Notes under the pieces: generated by a model
What the model was told of the DNA's origin: nothing
Databases searched by the model: none
Seen by the model: the letters and a program-made list of their open reading frames with translations, nothing else
NCBI RefSeq assembly: GCF_007904085.1
Contig: NZ_CP042326.1
Coordinates: 930,001-994,000, forward strand
Reading direction: 5' to 3'
Origin: Euhalothece natronophila Z-M001
GTDB lineage: Bacteria; Cyanobacteriota; Cyanobacteriia; Cyanobacteriales; Rubidibacteraceae
Length of the DNA stretch: 64,000 bases
Shown here: positions 44,161 through 53,128 of the stretch, piece after piece
How positions within the stretch are numbered: position 1 is the first letter of the stretch
Layout: each line of letters starts with the position of its first letter
Made by a program: the position numbers and the translations under genes

Positions 44161-45060
44161 CTAATAGTGATATTGAGACCCGACGATCATTGAGCCAATC
44201 CCTTCGTCGCTAAAAATTTCCAAGAGAATGGAATGGGGAATACGCCCGTCTATGATATGGGCGGCTCTTACCCCTTGAGCGAGGGAACGAATACAACATT
44301 CTACTTTCGGGATCATTCCCCCTTGAACAACTCCTGTTGCAATTAACGATCGCGCTTCTGCAATCGTCAGATGGGTAATGAGACTAGAGGGGTCAGTATA
44401 ATCCTTGAGTAAGCCAAGGGTATCGGTAAGTAGAATCAGTTTTTCTGCTCCTAATGACGCAGCAATTTCCCCTGCTACAGTATCAGCATTAATATTATAG
44501 GCTTGTCCCGTTTCATCAGAAGCAACGGTAGAAATGACAGGAACATGACCTGTTTTAATGAGGGATTCCAATAGGTGAGGATTAATGGTGCTAACTTCTC
44601 CTACAAAGCCAATTCCTTCTTCACCGCGAGGGCGTGCTGAGATCAGATTGCCATCACGACCACAAATGCCGATCGCGCTTCCCCCAGCTTGATTAATTAA
44701 CTCTACTAATTCTTTATTCACTCGCCCCACTAACACCATTTCTACCACATCCATGGTGTCAGAATCAGTGACTCGTAGCCCGTTTTTAAACTGCGGTTCA
44801 ATGCCCAATTTCCCTAGCCAGCTATTAATTTCGGGGCCACCCCCATGAACAATAATTGGACGCATTCCCACACAGGATAAAAACACTACGTCCCGAATGA
44901 CCTGTTTTTTCAGGGCTTGATCTTTCATCGCAGCGCCCCCATATTTAATCACAATGGTTCGTCCCGCAAATTTCTGGATATAGGGGAGGGCTTCACTGAG
45001 AATGCGGACTCGTTGGGCTTCTTCTTGGTTAATCGGTTCGCGATCGCGCTGGTTTACCAT
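44161..45060 (-). CDS. argB: Acetylglutamate kinase
   Basis: 299 residues. N-terminal [16 protein letters not shown] (ATP-binding Lys-Tyr-Gly-Gly), [16 protein letters not shown] (substrate), [20 protein letters not shown] and [15 protein letters not shown] for the remaining active site. It phosphorylates N-acetyl-L-glutamate in arginine synthesis and is controlled by arginine and by PII in cyanobacteria. It follows aroK 7 bp later on the same strand and ends 1 bp from the LCP stop, tail to tail. Confidence 0.96.
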   Translation of the reverse strand: MVNQRDREPINQEEAQRVRILSEALPYIQKFAGRTIVIKYGGAAMKDQALKKQVIRDVVFLSCVGMRPIIVHGGGPEINSWLGKLGIEPQFKNGLRVTDSDTMDVVEMVLVGRVNKELVELINQAGGSAIGICGRDGNLISARPRGEEGIGFVGEVSTINPHLLESLIKTGHVPVISTVASDETGQAYNINADTVAGEIAASLGAEKLILLTDTLGLLKDYTDPSSLITHLTIAEARSLIATGVVQGGMIPKVECCIRSLAQGVRAAHIIDGRIPHSILLEIFSDEGIGSMIVGSQYHY

Positions 45061-45067
45061 ACCTCTC

Positions 45068-45628
45068 TTAACTAGCTGAATTTTGTGATTTTACCACAGT
45101 TGGAATTTCCTGAATCATTCGTGACGCGATCGCGCTTGGAGATTCATCTGCATGAATATTAATCTGTAAGTCAGCTTGAGCATACTGAGAATAGCGTTCT
45201 TCTAATAGCCTTTCTAAAGTTTCTCGTGGGTTTGCTGTTTGCAATAGAGGGCGACTTTCATCTTGAGCGAGTCGTTCCATGAGTAGATCCACGCCAGCAT
45301 TGAGCCATACCACTAACCCCTGTTGCAAGAAACTCCAATTTTCTGGCTTAAGAATAATTCCTCCCCCAGTGGCAATCACACTGCGAGTATAAGTGGATAA
45401 CTCCTCCAATACCTTAGTTTCTAACTCCCGAAAGTAAGTTTCTCCCTGTTGGGAAAAAATCTCAGTAATCGGTTGTCCTTGGATTTTTGTAATTAAATCA
45501 TCAGTATCTAAAAAGCGATAAGAGAGTTGTTCTGCTACTGCTTTGCCAACAGATGTTTTTCCTACTCCCATCATTCCAACTAGATAAATATTTAAGCCTT
45601 GTAATAAATTAGCGTTGTTCTTTGTCAT
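45068..45628 (-). CDS. aroK: Shikimate kinase
   Basis: 186 residues. P-loop [25 protein letters not shown] for shikimate and Mg2+, [24 protein letters not shown] and the LID arginine segment [11 protein letters not shown]. It phosphorylates shikimate before chorismate synthesis. The start overlaps the LapA-like membrane gene's 3' end by 20 bp and argB follows 7 bp later, so these are one operon. Confidence 0.95.
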   Translation of the reverse strand: MTKNNANLLQGLNIYLVGMMGVGKTSVGKAVAEQLSYRFLDTDDLITKIQGQPITEIFSQQGETYFRELETKVLEELSTYTRSVIATGGGIILKPENWSFLQQGLVVWLNAGVDLLMERLAQDESRPLLQTANPRETLERLLEERYSQYAQADLQINIHADESPSAIASRMIQEIPTVVKSQNSAS

Positions 45629-46433
45629 CCTCTTCTAAATCTTCTTCTTCCTCATCCGGTAAGTTCCATAAAGGAGGACGAATTACACGATAGTTCGCCT
45701 CATAAACTTGGGATGATCTTGGCTCATCCGTATAGGCATTGTCATCATCATTTTTATCATTTTCTGAGTCATCAAATTCCTCATCAGTTTCCCGATAACG
45801 ATAAGAATAAACAGATCCTTCCTGAGGTGAGGTTTCTTTAGGAGTTTGGGGGCGCTCATAAATATTTCTTGTGGTGTCCGGTGGCGAATAGAGAGTTTCA
45901 TCATCCTCCTCATCATTATTACTAGGAGGCGGTGGATTAGGGCGACGCGGGGGCTGTTCAATATCCCATTCCTCATCAATTTGATTCCAATCTTCTCCTG
46001 TTAGGGGTAACTCCCAATCATCATCATTTTTATCATATTGAAACGCCTTAGGATTAGAAACCCCATAACTAGCCCGTTCCGAAGTATTATAAGAACTTTT
46101 TTCTTCTGATTGGTAGCGATTGGGATTGGCTACTCGATAAGTGGTGTCTGGTGGGTTAGGTGAATCAGGTTCATCATCTGGATCGTCTGGATCATCCCAG
46201 TCACGCGATCGCGATTTCGGAGGCGGATAAACCCCTAATAACAGTTGCAGAATGAGACTGCTTAAAAGACCAGCGATCGCGCTTAAAACCAGCCACAATC
46301 CCACAGGAAGGCTAACAGTTTGCGTTCCAAAAAATACTAAAGAGAGAACCGGAGAAGTATTCTGTAGAAAAAAAATCCCTCCGCCCAGAATCATAACTCC
46401 CAAAATCACTAATATAAGTTTGCTATTTTTCAT
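45609..46433 (-). CDS. LapA-domain (DUF1049) membrane protein with acidic, proline-rich tail
   Basis: 274 residues. Two membrane spans in the first 70 residues (KLILVILGVMILGGGIFFL; GLWLVLSAIAGLLSSLILQLL) with the loop LQNTSPVLSLVFFGTQTVSLP make the LapA/DUF1049 unit. The remaining ~200 residues are low-complexity and strongly acidic ([31 protein letters not shown]) with Ser/Pro/Tyr, probably disordered in the cytosol. Function unknown. It overlaps aroK by 20 bp, so it is part of the aroK-argB transcript. Confidence 0.82.
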   Translation of the reverse strand: MKNSKLILVILGVMILGGGIFFLQNTSPVLSLVFFGTQTVSLPVGLWLVLSAIAGLLSSLILQLLLGVYPPPKSRSRDWDDPDDPDDEPDSPNPPDTTYRVANPNRYQSEEKSSYNTSERASYGVSNPKAFQYDKNDDDWELPLTGEDWNQIDEEWDIEQPPRRPNPPPPSNNDEEDDETLYSPPDTTRNIYERPQTPKETSPQEGSVYSYRYRETDEEFDDSENDKNDDDNAYTDEPRSSQVYEANYRVIRPPLWNLPDEEEEDLEEDDKEQR

Positions 46434-46544
46434 AAAAAAACTTCATCCAAATATTTTCATAACTAGTTCTTAATCCCAATTTCACAAGCACTTGACTAGC
46501 AATTTTTATCATAAGATGTCAAACTATAAGTAACATCCTCTATA

Positions 46545-47120
46545 ATGATCGCAGTTAAAAAGATGGCTTATTCCTCAGTTCAACTGCCAAAAATTACACC
46601 AGTTCTTACCTTGTTGCCTGAACCAAAATCTCCCTTAGAAGTTTACATCTGTGAACCCACTCCTTTTGTGCAAGACAATCTAGAAAAAATGCTACCTGAT
46701 TGGACACTGCCAAGAGCTTGGGTTGTGATTATTCTTCAAAAAGCAAGGTTCCCCTTATTAACTTGCTCCCATATTGTAGAACAAGAAAAACAGCGGTTGC
46801 GAGAACGGTTTATGCGCTTTGGGGTAGAAGTTGCCTTTGATATCAAAGAACAAGGAGAACTTGCAGACTTGATTGATCCCCGCAGTGGACAACCCTTACT
46901 TTCCCATCCTGGTGTTTTATGTCATGATGATGTAAAAGTAGTTTCTACCTTACTCGGTTTTCATACTGCTCCGGGAGATTGCATGAGACTTTTTCATCCC
47001 CAATGGGGAAATGCTGTCTATCCTAGTATTATTTTATCCTCTGCTACCCCTAAGACAACAGCTACTTTGATCAAAACTGCCGCTCAACGTTTTCAATGGC
47101 AAATCAATTCGCAAAAGTAG
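46545..47120 (+). CDS. MMADHC-like (cobalamin type D) domain protein, cyanobacterial type
   Basis: 191 residues. The core QDNLEKMLPDWTLPRAWVVII followed by EKQRLRERFMRFG and DLIDPRSGQPLLSHPG matches what I recall of the cyanobacterial family annotated as methylmalonic aciduria and homocystinuria type D protein. In animals MMADHC routes cobalamin between enzymes; a role in bacteria is unproven. No signal peptide. It precedes recX by 17 bp on the same strand. Confidence 0.7.
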   Translation: MIAVKKMAYSSVQLPKITPVLTLLPEPKSPLEVYICEPTPFVQDNLEKMLPDWTLPRAWVVIILQKARFPLLTCSHIVEQEKQRLRERFMRFGVEVAFDIKEQGELADLIDPRSGQPLLSHPGVLCHDDVKVVSTLLGFHTAPGDCMRLFHPQWGNAVYPSIILSSATPKTTATLIKTAAQRFQWQINSQK

Positions 47121-47137
47121 ATGCTTAAAAAGCGGAA

Positions 47138-47614
47138 ATGCATACCATATTTATGAGTAATTGTCAAACCTATTTCTTTCGACTCCTTGCCAGACGGGAA
47201 TATAGTGAAAAAGAACTCCGAAAAAAAGGACAAGAAAAAGGATTCTCAGAAGCAGAAATCACAGAAACAATAGAGCATTTACAAGAAATTAATGCTCAAT
47301 CAGACACTCGTGTTGCTGAGGAAATGATACTAGGGTATCAGGGAAAATATGGCAGACCTAAAATTAAACAAAAATGCCGAGAGAAAGGTATCAGTGATGA
47401 GTTATTTGCACAAACTTGGGAAAACTTATCAGATCAGCTAGAGGCAGAAGAACTACCAAACTTAAAAAACAAAGTAAAGCGGAAATATAACCTCAATCAA
47501 TTTTCCAACCTTGATCCAAAAACAAAACGCAAAATTTGTAATTTTCTCCAATATCGGGGTTTTAATCCTTGGCAACTACTCAAGCAATGGGAACAAGAAG
47601 GACAGAATTTTTAG
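47138..47614 (+). CDS. recX: Regulatory protein RecX
   Basis: 158 residues made of three three-helix repeats: FFRLLARREYSEKELRKKGQ, EKGFSEAEITETIEHLQEIN, IKQKCREKGISDELF and YNLNQFSNLDPKTKRKICNFL then LQYRGFNPWQLLKQW. RecX binds RecA filaments and blocks their growth. recA is not adjacent; the preceding gene is a MMADHC-like protein. An in-frame ATG at 47153 may be the true start. Confidence 0.92.
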   Translation: MHTIFMSNCQTYFFRLLARREYSEKELRKKGQEKGFSEAEITETIEHLQEINAQSDTRVAEEMILGYQGKYGRPKIKQKCREKGISDELFAQTWENLSDQLEAEELPNLKNKVKRKYNLNQFSNLDPKTKRKICNFLQYRGFNPWQLLKQWEQEGQNF

Positions 47615-47655
47615 AGGAAGGAGATAACAGCGATCATAATAAAATTGCTAAATAG

Positions 47656-47729
47656 GGCGAACGATGGGATTTGAACCCACGAATGGCGGAACCACAATCC
47701 GCTGCCTTAACCACTTGGCTACGCTCGCC
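47656..47729 (-). tRNA. tRNA-His(GUG)
   Basis: Cloverleaf on the minus strand with anticodon GTG in loop TTGTGGT and stem GCGGA/TCCGC, T-arm GTGGGTTCAAATCCCAT, D-arm AGCCAAGTGGTTAAGGC. The 5' G at position -1 that is diagnostic for tRNA-His is encoded in the genome (47729) opposite C73; the 3' CCA is not encoded. Confidence 0.95.
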
Positions 47730-47799
47730 ATAGTTGACTAATCAACCATATCATAACATGGTAACTAGAGACAACGTCAACCCTGCAAAGAGGTTTTTT

Positions 47800-48174
47800 A
47801 TGAAGTTCAAATCTTGGAAAATCAGTGTAATTATAGGTAGCCTTGCTGTTATTGGTATTGGGGGAGCGATGGCTGCCACTAACCCTAGCCGTGAGGCTTA
47901 CAAAGATTATGCTGCAGAAAAAATGAGTACCTATCTCAAAGAAGAAGCTTGTTCTGATGTGCCTGAATTTTTACAAGGGCAATGTGCTAATTTAGTGGAT
48001 ATGGGAAGAGAACCAATGAAAGAAATAATTGATAATTCCACTGAAAGACATAACTATGTTTTTTTTAGTATTTATGAAACGAATTTATCGATTGCGGAGC
48101 CTCTTCCTAGCTATCATTTCCAAACCATTGGCATTTTCAATAATTTAATTATCTATGAAACTGAAGAACAATAG
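47800..48174 (+). CDS. Exported/anchored DUF4359-like protein
   Basis: 124 residues from the ATG at 47800 (preceded by AGAGG; a longer frame from 47734 begins inside the tRNA flank and is less likely). The start MKFKSWKISVIIGSLAVIGIGGAMA is a signal peptide or anchor. The rest, REAYKDYAAEKMSTYLKEEAC then CADVPEFLQ-type cysteines and HNYVFFSIYETNLSI, resembles the DUF4359 proteins of cyanobacteria, periplasmic with unknown function. Two cysteines (EEACSD, GQCAN) could form a disulphide. Confidence 0.65.
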   Translation: MKFKSWKISVIIGSLAVIGIGGAMAATNPSREAYKDYAAEKMSTYLKEEACSDVPEFLQGQCANLVDMGREPMKEIIDNSTERHNYVFFSIYETNLSIAEPLPSYHFQTIGIFNNLIIYETEEQ

Positions 48175-48194
48175 GATAGCGTTTCTTATTTTAT

Positions 48195-48246
48195 TGAGGG
48201 ACAAACTTAGTCATTAGTCATTGGTTTACAAAGGACAAAGGACAAC
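48195..48246 (+). repeat. Dispersed TTGAGGGACAAAC-TTAGTCATT repeat
   Basis: Reads TTGAGGGACAAACTTAGTCA then TTAGTCATTGGTTTACAAAGGACAAAGGAC. The same order (TTGAGGGACAAACTGAGTCATTAG...) occurs at 61087-61142, showing that the heptamer tracts are part of a longer dispersed element. Confidence 0.8.
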
Positions 48247-48247
48247 T

Positions 48248-49027
48248 TTAAATGACAATTTCTGTAATTTCTGAAGCTTCAATGTTATCTTTTTTCGATT
48301 GAGAACGACCACAAGAGTGTTTAAATTGACATGGCAAACAATGACTTTTAATTTGATTGGGTTCTACTTTGGGAAAAAATTGATTATTATTTTGGTAATT
48401 TTGCCAGTAATTACTTAGTTGATTAAGCAATTGGTCTAGTTCTTGATCTGTCTTTTCATGTTGTTTACTGCTATAAAAAAAGGTTGCGGAGGTCGGCTTA
48501 TGAGGCACTTTAATAAACCAATAGGTAAACTTAATATTTTCAGGAATATAGGAAGATGTTTCGGCTAATAAGTAAAGATATAGACGAGTTTGCCAGTTAT
48601 TAGCAAGTTTCTCTTTTTGTGGTGGTTGGGGGTAAGTTTTCCAGTCAATAATTTGAGCTTCAGTTTGGGTTAAGATTAGTAAATCATAAATTCCCGTTAA
48701 GAGAAAGTTTCCTTTTAGAATGGTGCGTCTATGTTCAGGATAACGAGAGGTTTTAGGTTGAGGATAAACAATCTCAGGGGCAGCCGCCGCGATCGCGCTA
48801 AATGACTGTTTTATTTCCTCATCTGTGCCGAGAACATTCTCTGTGGGAATTCCTAACTCTCGTTGTTGCATAAAACGATGAAAGCGATTCCCTAAACTTA
48901 AACTGGCTGATTGTTGACTCACACAAGGAGAAGAAAATTGTTCTAAATAAATATGTTGAAACTTTCGCGGACAAGTTGAAAATAAATTGAGATGATTTTG
49001 AGATAATCGCCAGATGTCATTAGTCAT
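48248..49027 (-). CDS. PD-(D/E)XK nuclease domain protein (AddB/Cas4-like, Fe-S type)
   Basis: 259 residues. LSQNHLNLFSTCPRKFQHIYL at the start (first cysteine), LGNRFHRFMQQR (motif I His), EAQIIDWKTYPQP (motif III Asp-x-Lys), QTRLYLYLLAE (QxxxY), and the C-terminal trio SHCLPCQFKHSCGRSQ. The four cysteines fit the iron-sulphur clasp of AddB/Cas4-like nucleases, so it probably binds and cuts DNA ends. No CRISPR genes are adjacent, so a Cas4 role is unsupported. Confidence 0.85.
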   Translation of the reverse strand: MTNDIWRLSQNHLNLFSTCPRKFQHIYLEQFSSPCVSQQSASLSLGNRFHRFMQQRELGIPTENVLGTDEEIKQSFSAIAAAAPEIVYPQPKTSRYPEHRRTILKGNFLLTGIYDLLILTQTEAQIIDWKTYPQPPQKEKLANNWQTRLYLYLLAETSSYIPENIKFTYWFIKVPHKPTSATFFYSSKQHEKTDQELDQLLNQLSNYWQNYQNNNQFFPKVEPNQIKSHCLPCQFKHSCGRSQSKKDNIEASEITEIVI

Positions 49028-49039
49028 TTTAACCAGTGC

Positions 49040-49624
49040 TTAATTTTTCGTTAATACAAAAACGCTACCTCGGTTTCCTCTCCCAATGCGTAAATTATCA
49101 TCAAGATAAGTGATGTCTAACCAAGCATTCGAGTTGGGATTACTAATGTCAAAATCTAAGGGAATAAACTTTTTTCCTTGCTTAATTTTATTAATATAAC
49201 TACTAGGATTGTCATAACCGAGAAAGCGTTGTAAGCCAACAATAGAACGCTTAAAATTAACATTAACTCGTTTTTCAGAAGCTGGGGTAAACTCAGCAAC
49301 TACCGAGACAATTCCCTCTAAAAAAGGAACTCCCACAATTTCAGCAATGTTATAAACTTTGTTTTCTTCAGTATCAATGCACTGATAAATTTGCCCCGAT
49401 TGTAAGAAGGGAAACTGATCAAATCGCAGTAAATCTTTACTGGTGGTGTAAAGAAGTCGCCAATTTCCTTTTAATAAATCGCTCCGTTCAATCGGATTAG
49501 GAGTGGGATTTTCTGTCTCTAATTGCGCGATCGCGCTCAGTACAGCTACTTTATCAGCTTCTTTAGCTAAATTTCCACGATTTTTTCCCGCAATCGCGCT
49601 AAGTAATTGCTCTTTATGACTCAT
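49040..49624 (-). CDS. PAP/fibrillin family protein
   Basis: About 194 residues from the ATG at 49624 (MSHKEQLLSAIAGKNRG). Matches the fibrillin (plastid lipid-associated protein) fold: LKGNWRLLYTTSKDLLRFD, IYQCIDTEENKVYNIAEIVG, GIVSVVAEFTPASEKRVNVNFK and the end WLDITYLDDNLRIGRGNRGS. In plants these bind carotenoids or lipids at thylakoid lipid droplets. A longer frame would begin in the TTRGTCA repeat, which is not likely to be coding. Confidence 0.88.
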   Translation of the reverse strand: MSHKEQLLSAIAGKNRGNLAKEADKVAVLSAIAQLETENPTPNPIERSDLLKGNWRLLYTTSKDLLRFDQFPFLQSGQIYQCIDTEENKVYNIAEIVGVPFLEGIVSVVAEFTPASEKRVNVNFKRSIVGLQRFLGYDNPSSYINKIKQGKKFIPLDFDISNPNSNAWLDITYLDDNLRIGRGNRGSVFVLTKN

Positions 49625-49640
49625 CGTTTTTTGTCCTTTG

Positions 49641-49690
49641 TTGTTTGTAAACCAATGACTAATGACCAATGACTAATGACTAATAACTAA
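49641..49690 (-). repeat. Dispersed TTRGTCA repeat (minus orientation)
   Basis: On the minus strand it reads TTAGTCATTAGTCATTGG then TCATTAGTCATTGGTTTACAAACAACAAAGGAC, the same element as at 20761 and 61105 but inverted. Lies between nadA and the fibrillin gene. Confidence 0.85.
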
Positions 49691-50649
49691 TAACTCATTT
49701 CTAACATTTTTTGAATCGGCTTCAACGCCGCCACTCGGATATCTTCAGGGAGATAAACTTCAGGCTGTCGATGCTTCATTGCTAAATATAATTTTTCCAA
49801 GGTATTTAAGCGCATATAAGGGCATTCATTACAAGCACAATTATTCATCGCAGGGGCAGGAATAAACGTTTTTTCTGGGGCAACTTTTTGCATTTGATGG
49901 ATAATTCCAGGTTCTGTTGCCACAATAAATTCCTGTTGGGAAGTTTCCTGACAATACTTTAATAAAGCAGTAGTGGAACCGATGTAATTAGCATGACGTA
50001 AAACCGGTTCTTCACATTCAGGGTGAGCAATAATTTCTGCTTGGGGATGCGTTGTTTTTAGTTGCACAATTGCTTTTTCTGAAAAGGTTTCATGGACAAT
50101 ACAGCTTCCTTGCCATAACACTAAATCTCGCCCCGTTTGCTGCATGACATACCGTCCTAAATTGCGATCTGGGGCAAAAATAATTCCTTTATTTTCAGGA
50201 ATTTGATTAATAATTTTCACCGCATTAGAACTGGTACAAATAATATCACTCATCGCCTTAATTTCGGCGGTACAGTTGATATAAGAAACCACCAAATGGT
50301 CAGGATACTTTTCCTTAAATTTCGCAAACTCTTGTGGTGGGCAACTCTCAGCCAAAGAACACCCTGCTTCCAAATCAGGTAACAAGACTAATTTATCGGG
50401 ATTCAAAATTTTGGCTGTCTCCGCCATAAAATGAACCCCAGCAAAGACAATGACATCCGCATCTGTTTTCGCCGCTTGCTGAGATAACCCTAAAGAGTCG
50501 CCAAGGTAGTCAGCGACATCTTGAATGTCTCCTTCTTGATAATAGTGGGCTAATACCACCGCATTTAGTTCTTTTTTCAATTCCTCAACTGCGGTGAATA
50601 AGTCTCGGGGAAGTCCATTTGATTTTGATTTAACAGCCGTTGTAAACAC
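49687..50649 (-). CDS. nadA: Quinolinate synthase
   Basis: 320 residues. [21 protein letters not shown] at the start, [21 protein letters not shown] with one cluster cysteine, [20 protein letters not shown], and [10 protein letters not shown] near the end with the others, which together hold the [4Fe-4S] cluster. It condenses iminoaspartate and dihydroxyacetone phosphate to quinolinate in NAD synthesis. No nadB or nadC adjacent. Confidence 0.95.
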   Translation of the reverse strand: MFTTAVKSKSNGLPRDLFTAVEELKKELNAVVLAHYYQEGDIQDVADYLGDSLGLSQQAAKTDADVIVFAGVHFMAETAKILNPDKLVLLPDLEAGCSLAESCPPQEFAKFKEKYPDHLVVSYINCTAEIKAMSDIICTSSNAVKIINQIPENKGIIFAPDRNLGRYVMQQTGRDLVLWQGSCIVHETFSEKAIVQLKTTHPQAEIIAHPECEEPVLRHANYIGSTTALLKYCQETSQQEFIVATEPGIIHQMQKVAPEKTFIPAPAMNNCACNECPYMRLNTLEKLYLAMKHRQPEVYLPEDIRVAALKPIQKMLEMSY

Positions 50650-50716
50650 AGTTCAATTCGACGCTCTTAATTTTAGTTAATTCTACCATATATTATAGTC
50701 ATCTTTACCAAAATTG

Positions 50717-51682
50717 TCAGGTTGGGGCTTTTGCAATCACAATTCCTCGTTGAGGTGCTGGATATCCTTCAATGGTTTGACTGTGATCTTCGGGATTGAG
50801 AAAATTCTCTAGAGAATGAAATGTCATCCATGGGGTGCGACGTTGTTCTTGAATTGTGGTTTTTGTGACATTAATTGTTCTCACTTCCTGAAAGCCACAC
50901 TCAGTTAACCAAGATTCTAAAGTGGAACAACTGGGAATTGACCAAACATTTCGCATTTTGGCATAGCGTTTTTCTGGAATGAGAGTCTCTCTATAATTTT
51001 CTGGAATCACAAGGGTTTCTAAAACTAATTCTCCTCCTGGAATGAGAGTATCCCTTAGGGTTTGGAGATGGTGAAGCGGCGATCGCTGATGATAAAGTAT
51101 TCCCATAGAGAAGACAGTATCAAACCCCTGTAATTTCTCAGGAAGATGTTGCACCCCTAAAGGTAAGACATAGGCTTGTGTAGTGGGAAAATAACGGCGA
51201 AGGGCTTCATACTGCATCACATAAAGCAAAGAGGGATCGATTCCTACCACTAACTTTGCGCCCTTTCCTAGCATTCGTAAGCCGTAATAGCCATTCCCAC
51301 AGCCCACATCTAAAACCATTCGCCCGTCTAGGGGGGTAATATGATCTTGTAAGCGTTCCCATTTCCAATCCGAACGCCACTCCGTATCAATATACACGCC
51401 AAACAGTTCAATTGGGCCCTTACGCCAAGGATGAAGCTGTTTTAATTCAGTTTCTAACTGCTTGCGAGTTGTTTCTTCAGCATCTTCTCGACAACCAATT
51501 TTGACTTGTTCTTGAAGATCAATGACACTAGGGGTTAATCGGGGTAAATTTTCTATTGCTTGTTTCCACTTCGGAAAGTCGCCATGGGGTTGATTAAATG
51601 CTTTTTCTATCTCTTGAGGAAGCGTCTCTAACCATTTCGCCGCCGCCGAGTGTTCTAATTGTTGATATAAAGATTCATACAT
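50717..51682 (-). CDS. cmoB: tRNA U34 carboxymethyltransferase-like protein (CmoB family)
   Basis: 321 residues. N-terminal helical part, then LHPWRKGPIELFGVYIDTEW RSDWKWERL, the CmoB signature before the SAM domain, with VLDVGCGNGYYGLRMLGKGA (motif I) and FDTVFSMGILYHQRSPLHHL (motif IV). In E. coli, CmoB uses carboxy-SAM made by CmoA to modify tRNA wobble uridine. CmoA is not adjacent here, so the reaction is inferred from homology. Confidence 0.88.
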   Translation of the reverse strand: MYESLYQQLEHSAAAKWLETLPQEIEKAFNQPHGDFPKWKQAIENLPRLTPSVIDLQEQVKIGCREDAEETTRKQLETELKQLHPWRKGPIELFGVYIDTEWRSDWKWERLQDHITPLDGRMVLDVGCGNGYYGLRMLGKGAKLVVGIDPSLLYVMQYEALRRYFPTTQAYVLPLGVQHLPEKLQGFDTVFSMGILYHQRSPLHHLQTLRDTLIPGGELVLETLVIPENYRETLIPEKRYAKMRNVWSIPSCSTLESWLTECGFQEVRTINVTKTTIQEQRRTPWMTFHSLENFLNPEDHSQTIEGYPAPQRGIVIAKAPT

Positions 51683-51733
51683 ATTCGAAGGATTGTGCTA
51701 GGCTATGGGATTAAATTTAAGGATAAATGAGTG

Positions 51734-52783
51734 ATGACAAAAATACAGGTAGGATTATTATTTGGTGGGCGTTCTGGGGAACATGAAGTGTCGATTCGTT
51801 CAGCAGCCGCGATCGCGCAGGCTTTAAAAACTGAAGATAATGCCCAAAAATATGATCTCACCCCTGTTTATATTCATAAAAATGGCATTTGGGAAGGGGG
51901 AGAAACTGCAAAAAGTGTTTTACAACAACAAACTCCTCCTCATTCGGAAGGTTCAGGCAATTTATGGGATTTTCCGCCAGAAGCTACCCAGATTGATGTT
52001 TGGTTCCCCATTTTACATGGGCCCAATGGGGAAGATGGAACAGTTCAAGGATTATTAACCTTAATGCAAGTTCCCTTTGTCGGCAGTGGTGTGTTAGGGT
52101 CAGCAATGGGAATGGATAAATTAGCCATGAAAACGGCTTTTGCCCAAGCTGGACTCCCACAAGTGACGTATAAAGGAGTCAATCGGGATAAAATTTGGTC
52201 AAGTCCTTGTGTATTTCCCAAACTCTGTGATGAGATAGAAGAGGAAATTGGTTATCCTTGTTTTGTGAAACCAGCTAATTTAGGGTCATCGGTAGGGATT
52301 TCTAAAGCCAAAGCGCGATCGGAGTTAGAAACGGCGTTAGATGAAGCAGCAAGCTATGATCGGCGGATTATTATTGAAAAAGGGATTACCGCAAGAGAGG
52401 TAGAATGTGCCGTATTAGGAAATGATGATCCTCAAGCCTCAGTAGTCGGAGAAATTAGCTACAATACAGACTTTTACGATTACGAAACGAAATACACCGA
52501 AGGAAAAGCAGAACTTTATATTCCTTCTCCACTTCCCGATAAAATCTTCAAACAAGTGCAAGAAATAGCGAAACAAGCCTTTATCGCTGTCGATGCCGCT
52601 GGTTTATCTCGGGTAGATATTTTCTATGAAGAAGCGACAGGAGAGGTTTATCTTAACGAAATTAATACTCTCCCAGGGTTTACAATGACCAGTATGTATC
52701 CGCGTTTGTGGGAAGCCACTGGCATTTCTTTTCCCGAATTAGTGGATCGATTAATTCAGTTAGGGATACAACGACATCAATAA
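51734..52783 (+). CDS. ddl: D-alanine--D-alanine ligase
   Basis: 349 residues from the ATG at 51734 (a GTG one codon earlier is possible). ATP-grasp fold: [79 protein letters not shown] and [20 protein letters not shown] with the Mg2+-binding Glu and Asn. It joins two D-alanines for peptidoglycan. The next gene starts 4 bp after the stop and is the IS630-interrupted exported-protein gene, so this operon has been disrupted downstream. Confidence 0.95.
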   Translation: MTKIQVGLLFGGRSGEHEVSIRSAAAIAQALKTEDNAQKYDLTPVYIHKNGIWEGGETAKSVLQQQTPPHSEGSGNLWDFPPEATQIDVWFPILHGPNGEDGTVQGLLTLMQVPFVGSGVLGSAMGMDKLAMKTAFAQAGLPQVTYKGVNRDKIWSSPCVFPKLCDEIEEEIGYPCFVKPANLGSSVGISKAKARSELETALDEAASYDRRIIIEKGITAREVECAVLGNDDPQASVVGEISYNTDFYDYETKYTEGKAELYIPSPLPDKIFKQVQEIAKQAFIAVDAAGLSRVDIFYEEATGEVYLNEINTLPGFTMTSMYPRLWEATGISFPELVDRLIQLGIQRHQ

Positions 52784-53128
52784 GGAAATGCGGAGACAAT
52801 GGCGCTTAGTTGCTTTATTCATTCTGTTGCTGCTTGTCTTTTCTTTAAATCAAAATCCTTTTCGGCAACAATTGGCTTCTCCTCCCCCTATTCCTACCTC
52901 TTTTCAAGTAGAAAGATGGCGACAACAGTTAGGGGAAAAAATTATCAGGCTGCGTCAAGTCATTCCCACAGAAAAGAAGGTTATTTTAGTTCCTGATGAA
53001 GAAACATTTTTAAGTGCGATTCAACAATGGAACTTAAAACGTCGCTATCCTATTTTAATTGAAGATGATCACTATACGCCTCGATTTTTAAATCGTTTTC
53101 AACCTGAACAAGTCATTCGGCTATCTTC

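Noticed and set aside
48248-49027. Cas4 assignment for the Fe-S PD-(D/E)XK gene
   Set aside because: No cas genes or CRISPR array are in the window; the sequence fits the wider AddB/Cas4-like nuclease family.
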